From assembly GCA_024867545.1 (NCBI GenBank), contig JANFNE010000006.1, positions 1-64,000 on the forward strand: a stretch of 64,000 nucleotides of DNA, read 5' to 3'. The notes under the pieces were generated by a model. The model had not been told where the DNA came from. It worked only from the letters and a program-made list of their open reading frames with translations, and did not search any database. Position 1 is the first letter of the stretch; every line of letters begins with the position of its first letter. This stretch comes from Phytopythium helicoides. Lineage: Eukaryota; Oomycota; Peronosporomycetes; Pythiales; Pythiaceae. Of this stretch, positions 60,084-64,000 are shown piece by piece. A program made the translations under genes and the position numbers.

Positions 60084-61688
60084 TCAAATATCCTTTACGA
60101 CCTGGTTGACCTTTTCACTTTTCCCCGAGTTCTCCTTATTAGCCTCAGCTGCCTGGCGCCACTTGCTTTCCCGATCTCGAGCAAGACGGTCTTCATAAAT
60201 AATGGACGCGAGTGTTCGCGTTTTGGAGAGAATATCGAATGCCATAGCGAATGTGTCGACGCAGTCATCGAGTCGAAAGACTCCTGCAAAGTCCACAACA
60301 CAACTTGGGTCTATTGACAGCGAGAGCTGCGTGCTGGAGGTGAAAAACTTGGCACGCTTGCGGTTTCCATAGAGTTCGAAGAAACGTAATAGGAGCTCCG
60401 CCACAGATGGTTCTTGCTTTGGTCTAGACTGGTTACCACGCTGATTCGCAGCAGGAAACAATGAAGCCACCATCATGTACAGGCGAAAGCTGCCAAGTCC
60501 CCCAGTGAACGGCTTGTCGAGCTCAAACTGGTGCAGAAACTCCTTCAGAAACATCACCAGTTCGATGAATGGACGCCCAAGAGTTTGCTGAAGTTGAACA
60601 GCGAGCGATGTTGAGCGACCGTGCTCGCTGCTCTCGAACTGCTCGCGATTGATGCCGATGTCGATTTCTACGTTTGTGTCTGGGTCCTGCACCATGAGGA
60701 TTGGCACCTTCGCCTTCGGCAGGCACTTGACGCGGAGATTTGGGCGCTGAGTTCTCAGCAATAGCTGCAACGCGCGCAGTTCTTTCAGCTTTTGCCGACG
60801 TCGTGTCGGGTTCCAAGTGGATTTGGCCCTGTTGGGTTGAGCGATGATCGGCGACGGGAGCTTTATCCCAGCCACGCGCTTGCTCTGGAAAAGCAGCGAC
60901 GACTGTTTTTCCGGGAGTGGAGACGCCAAAGACGTGGGGACCGACAGGTTCAGGGAGAACGACGCTCCTTCTTCTTCCTCGATATGGTTGGAATCGTCCT
61001 GTGGTGTATCTCCGACACGATCCTCAACCACATCAATGACTTGATCTTCCTCTTCTTTATCGGCGCTGGCTACTCCTTCTTCCAGCGGAGTCGCGGCTAG
61101 GAAAATCTTCTCAAGCTCGTGAAGCGGCTCTGCTCCCAGCGCGATGTTGCCAACCGACAAGTCCAGGTCGCTGCGGAACGTGTCGAGTCCGCTGCTGGAC
61201 GAGCCGTAGAGCTCCACCGAGGCTCCCGCGAACGCCGAGCGGATGACGCTCCTCAAATCCCGCAGTACTCTCTCTCTCACCGCTCGCTCGCGTGGAGAGA
61301 GCGCCACGAAGGCCGCAAATCGCCGGAGCTCGTCGTCGATCGAGTCGCCCGCCCCAAGCACGAGACGCGGCGGCGCTTCTCGCTGCAGCCCAGCGTTACT
61401 AGCTCCATTACCGCTCTCGATCTTGCTGGCCCCCGCCGTCTTCTTCTTGTTCAGCTTCTTGTGCTTCTTCTTGTTCGGCCCCCGCGACGGCGTCGACAGC
61501 GCAAACTGCGGCTTCTTATCCACTGCCACGAGCTCCGATCTTGAAGCGTCGTTGGCCTTGGCCCTCGCTCCCGGCAGCCTCTTGCTGCCTCTAGGCCGCC
61601 TGGAGCTGCTGGGGCCGCCGCTGGGGCCGCTGGAGCTCCTGCTGACGGCCGATCGACGCCACGAGGTCGGCGGCTTGGCGCGCCCCAT
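60084..61688 (-). CDS. TRF4/PAPD5-like non-canonical poly(A) polymerase
   Basis: 534 residues, single exon, ATG 61688. Nucleotidyltransferase core: ELYGSSSSGLDTFRSDLDLS (about 165-185) supplies the Gly-Ser and two catalytic Asp of the polymerase-beta fold, and VEIDIGINREQ (about 340) the third. The PAP-associated part has PFIELVMFLKEFLHQFELDK and FTGGLGSFRLYMMVASLF, then SLSIDPSCVVDFAGVFRLDD. This is the arrangement of TRF4/TENT4-type enzymes, which add short A tails for nuclear RNA surveillance; TUTases are an alternative. The N-terminal 110 residues are basic and low-complexity with a Lys-rich run (NKKKHKKLNKKK), a probable nuclear signal. An acidic insert (about 200-260) separates the second and third catalytic motifs. 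Confidence 0.88.
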   Translation of the reverse strand: MGRAKPPTSWRRSAVSRSSSGPSGGPSSSRRPRGSKRLPGARAKANDASRSELVAVDKKPQFALSTPSRGPNKKKHKKLNKKKTAGASKIESGNGASNAGLQREAPPRLVLGAGDSIDDELRRFAAFVALSPRERAVRERVLRDLRSVIRSAFAGASVELYGSSSSGLDTFRSDLDLSVGNIALGAEPLHELEKIFLAATPLEEGVASADKEEEDQVIDVVEDRVGDTPQDDSNHIEEEEGASFSLNLSVPTSLASPLPEKQSSLLFQSKRVAGIKLPSPIIAQPNRAKSTWNPTRRRQKLKELRALQLLLRTQRPNLRVKCLPKAKVPILMVQDPDTNVEIDIGINREQFESSEHGRSTSLAVQLQQTLGRPFIELVMFLKEFLHQFELDKPFTGGLGSFRLYMMVASLFPAANQRGNQSRPKQEPSVAELLLRFFELYGNRKRAKFFTSSTQLSLSIDPSCVVDFAGVFRLDDCVDTFAMAFDILSKTRTLASIIYEDRLARDRESKWRQAAEANKENSGKSEKVNQVVKDI

Positions 61689-62198
61689 GACGCCCTCTCT
61701 TAAAAAAATTTTTCGGTGGCTACGAACATGGGTACTAAATACCTCTTATAATGTATATATGGTGTGTAAAACACTATTATACATGCATTGACGGAGGTTT
61801 TGGACCGCATACTTGGACCGACTACTTGAGGCTCAAGGCGGAGATGGGGATGTAGAGGAAGCGGATGCAGCTGGAGCTCAGCGGTGCACGCGATGTTCTC
61901 CGCTTGTGGCTGTCGCTGCCGCGGCCTCTACGCGCGTCCACTCTGCCGATGGGATTGAGATGATACAGTAGTGTCGATCCGCGCTCTGTATCCAGATCGC
62001 CAGCGCCGATAAGATAGCTGTTCGGCGCGGAGCTCTCAGAGCGCGTTAGTCATCGAGACGGCGGCGAGGATCGAGTGCTCCAGCTGCGGTTGTAGAGCGT
62101 GAGGCGGCGGCTGGCGACTTGACAGGCCTCATTGCTTACCGCGACGCGACTGGCTAGGCGGACGATCAGAGGCTCGTCACTCGCGAACAGAGAGCGCC
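61689..62198. promoter_or_regulatory. Divergent promoter region, TRF4-like / pectate lyase
   Basis: About 510 bp between divergent genes. AT-rich near 61700-61790 with TATAATGTATATATGG, GC-richer toward the pectate lyase. No supported gene; short frames only. Confidence 0.45.
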
Positions 62199-64000
62199 AT
62201 GCGCAGCGGACTGGTGCTGGCGGCGCTGGCCGCACAGGGAGTCGACGCGTATTGGGGAACAGGATGGGGGGCGGGGTACTCGTGGCCGTCGATGTGGGGC
62301 TACAGCAGCAGCGGAGACAGCTCTTCCACTTACCAGCCAGGCACAGTCGAGACGGGGAATGAGGGCGACGCGCCGTGCTCGGGAACCGCCTCAGGCTGGG
62401 GATGGGGCAACGGCTGGGGCTTTGCCTCGAGCGGACAGGTCGACTCCAGTGGAGACCAACAGAGCAGTGAGACCGACGGTCTGTGGGGCAACCCCGGCGC
62501 GTCGACCGACTGCAGCAAGCAAGATAAGGCGAGCAGCGACACTGACGGTCAGTGGAATAGCCCAAGTACTACGACTGACAGCAGCGACCAAAACAAGGGA
62601 GGCGACGAAAACTCGTCGTCCTCGGGGACACCGGCACGGGACGAGTCTAAAGGATCAGACACCTCAAGTGGAAATGAGTGGGGGAGCCCAAGTACGAATG
62701 CGGTCAGCAAGCAGGACAAGGGTGGATCACAAGCTTCCAGCACAGCTTCGTCCTCTTCATCTGCAGTGTCAAGCCAGACCAAGGCTCCGATTTCAACTAC
62801 GGCGAGTCCCTCGACGGAGGCTCCGGCCTCGACGACAGCTGCGCCTGCTACCGATGCGCCATCAACGGAAGCTCCTGCGACTACAACGAACGTATCTTCA
62901 GCAGCTACAGTGGCCCCAACGGAGGCCCCAGCTCCGACAACCAAAACCCCAGCGCCGACAACGGCGACTCCAGAGCCAACAACGGCTACCCCCAAGCCAA
63001 CAACGGCTACCCCAACACCTACTACAGCGACCCCAGAACCAACAACTGCGACTCCAGAGCCGACAACTGCGACTCCAGAGCCGACAACTGCGACTCCAGA
63101 GCCAACTACAGCTACCCCAGAGCCTACTACAGCGACCCCAGAGCCTACTACAGCGACCCCAGAGCCAACGACGGATACCCCAGAGCCCACAACCGCTACT
63201 CCAGAGCCAACGACGGCAACTCCAACACCGACTCCAACCACTGAAGCTCCAACCGAAGCGCCGACGGAAGCGCCAACAGATGCACCGACGCCTACGCCGA
63301 CACCAACGCCGACAGAGACCCCTGTTCCTACGACAGCGACGCCTACTCCTACCACAGCAGCGAGCGTCTACGCGGTTGACTGGCCAACTTCTACAGGCAC
63401 TGTCCCGCTCACCACTGCCAAGACCATCGCTGCGGGCGAGGTTTTCGACGGCAGCATGCAGACGTATGAGCGCACAGACGTCACGTGTGATGACAGCGAC
63501 CTCGCAAGTGATAGCGCCGTTTTCATCATGGAGGCTGGGGCAACATTGCAGAATGTGATCGTGAGCGGTGGTCTGTCCAGCGTCTACTGCGCATCGAACA
63601 ATTGCTCGATCGTCAACACGTGGACCGACAATGTTTGCCAGGCTTCTGTGGTTGTCGTCGACGGTGTTGGCACGACTGTTATCTCTGGAGGTGGTGCCAG
63701 AAACGCCGCCGACCGCGTGGTTTTGGGTCAGTCATCGGGCACTGTGACTATCAGTGGTGGGTTCTACACAGAGAACTCGGCCATGATCTTCGAGTCGTGT
63801 GGTACATGCGGCCCAGTCAAGCGCGAGGTGGTTCTCGATGGCGTAATTGCGCTGAACCCGACAGCGGAGCTCGTGAGAGTGAACAAAAACTACGACGACT
63901 TGGCCACGATCGCCAACGCAACGGTTGTGACTACCACCGCCGAGTATGTTGCTTGCACGTACTACGATGCTGGATCGACACCCACACAGGCTGGGTCGGG
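62199..64000 (+). CDS. Secreted PL3-type pectate lyase with long Thr/Pro-rich linker (3' end missing)
   Basis: 600 codons are open from ATG 62199 to the window edge; the gene continues. A short hydrophobic start (MRSGLVLAALAAQGVDA) is a weak but plausible signal peptide. Next come a Trp/Gly/Ser-rich region (about 18-190), a long Thr/Pro/Ala linker (about 190-388) built of PTTATPE-type units, and then a domain that reads as polysaccharide lyase family 3: WPTSTGTVPLTTAKTIAAGE, FDGSMQTYERTDVTCDD, AVFIMEAGATLQNVIVSGG, ISGGGARNAADRVVLGQSSG and GGFYTENSAMIFESCGTCG. PL3 enzymes cleave pectate by beta-elimination at plant cell walls. In typical members EGVHC and VCEDA supply acidic residues around the active site; here the matching places read SSVYC and VCQAS, so activity may be lost or altered. 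Thr/Pro linkers are expected to be O-glycosylated. Confidence 0.85.
   Translation, partial: MRSGLVLAALAAQGVDAYWGTGWGAGYSWPSMWGYSSSGDSSSTYQPGTVETGNEGDAPCSGTASGWGWGNGWGFASSGQVDSSGDQQSSETDGLWGNPGASTDCSKQDKASSDTDGQWNSPSTTTDSSDQNKGGDENSSSSGTPARDESKGSDTSSGNEWGSPSTNAVSKQDKGGSQASSTASSSSSAVSSQTKAPISTTASPSTEAPASTTAAPATDAPSTEAPATTTNVSSAATVAPTEAPAPTTKTPAPTTATPEPTTATPKPTTATPTPTTATPEPTTATPEPTTATPEPTTATPEPTTATPEPTTATPEPTTATPEPTTDTPEPTTATPEPTTATPTPTPTTEAPTEAPTEAPTDAPTPTPTPTPTETPVPTTATPTPTTAASVYAVDWPTSTGTVPLTTAKTIAAGEVFDGSMQTYERTDVTCDDSDLASDSAVFIMEAGATLQNVIVSGGLSSVYCASNNCSIVNTWTDNVCQASVVVVDGVGTTVISGGGARNAADRVVLGQSSGTVTISGGFYTENSAMIFESCGTCGPVKREVVLDGVIALNPTAELVRVNKNYDDLATIANATVVTTTAEYVACTYYDAGSTPTQAGS
62936..63240 (+). 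repeat. 21-bp coding minisatellite (PTTATPE units)
   Basis: About 14 tandem units of 21 bp, encoding variants of P-T-T-A-T-P-E, P-T-T-A-T-P-K/T and P-T-T-D-T-P-E. Neighbouring units such as those near 63040-63100 are identical at the DNA level, which indicates recent unit duplication. The pattern leaves other frames open as well, so several long overlapping frames in both directions here are artefacts. Confidence 0.9.

Noticed and set aside
62359..63558. 399-residue plus-strand frame and 268-residue minus-strand Val/Gly-rich frame (62549-63355)
   Set aside because: Both are shadows of the 21-bp coding minisatellite. The frame from 62199 has the start, the PL3 domain and continuity to the window edge.
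1..64000. tRNA, rRNA, CRISPR array, intact transposon
   Set aside because: Looked for tRNA T-arm consensus, regular repeat-spacer patterns, and transposase or reverse transcriptase motifs; none was found by eye. A tRNAscan or RepeatMasker run could still find weak elements.

Overview
The window is most likely nuclear DNA of an oomycete (Phytophthora/Pythium lineage). Genes are compact and closely packed on both strands. Where an intron can be placed it is 55-79 bp long, mostly with a GT..AG boundary and often a CTAAC/CTGAC-like branch site. The gene set fits a plant-associated stramenopile: a secreted PL3-type pectate lyase with a Thr/Pro linker, a bZIP factor with the oomycete-type replacement of the invariant DNA-contacting Asn, PX- and PH-domain signalling proteins, and two tandemly expanded multi-pass membrane protein families. 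No rRNA, tRNA, CRISPR array or intact transposon was recognised. All gene structures were read by eye from splice signals and domain continuity.

Layout. 1.5-8.3 kb: DPH7 (eEF2 diphthamide pathway), a METTL21-like protein methyltransferase, ALKBH7, a TKL-type probable pseudokinase with an N-terminal acylation signal, and EEF1AKMT1 (eEF1A lysine methyltransferase). 8.5-15.7 kb: a divergent lipid-signalling pair, one gene with transmembrane, Sec14 (CRAL-TRIO) and PH domains and one PX-domain AGC kinase with a hydrophobic motif. 15.8-24.5 kb: six tandem minus-strand copies (A-G, skipping F) of an unrecognised seven-hydrophobic-segment family, interrupted by a bifunctional methylene-THF dehydrogenase/cyclohydrolase gene. 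Two copies share a nearly identical ~0.94 kb block. 25-34.5 kb: the bZIP factor, a coiled-coil protein and a large acidic protein with an internal repeat.

34.8-40.3 kb: a thioesterase-adenylation-carrier-reductase (NRPS-like) megasynthase followed by an AIFM2/FSP1-like oxidoreductase. 40.5-58 kb: a second multi-pass membrane family in six copies (a-f) on both strands, in which exon 2 is exactly 282 bp in five copies and a tiny last exon encodes a conserved GADFSFQFAWLH-type end. Two copies look intact, one has a damaged splice donor and three are pseudogenes. Housekeeping genes are interspersed: a makorin E3 ligase, ribose-5-phosphate isomerase, TMEM65 and a decayed AIFM2-like fragment. 58.5-61.7 kb: ADAT1 and a TRF4-like nucleotidyltransferase, tail to tail. 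62.2 kb to the end: the pectate lyase, which runs off the window.

The best candidates for undescribed biology are the two membrane-protein arrays, with their conversion and decay patterns, and the TE-A-T-R enzyme, whose amino-acid-anchoring Asp appears to be missing. Functions of the two membrane families are unknown; what is given here is their architecture.
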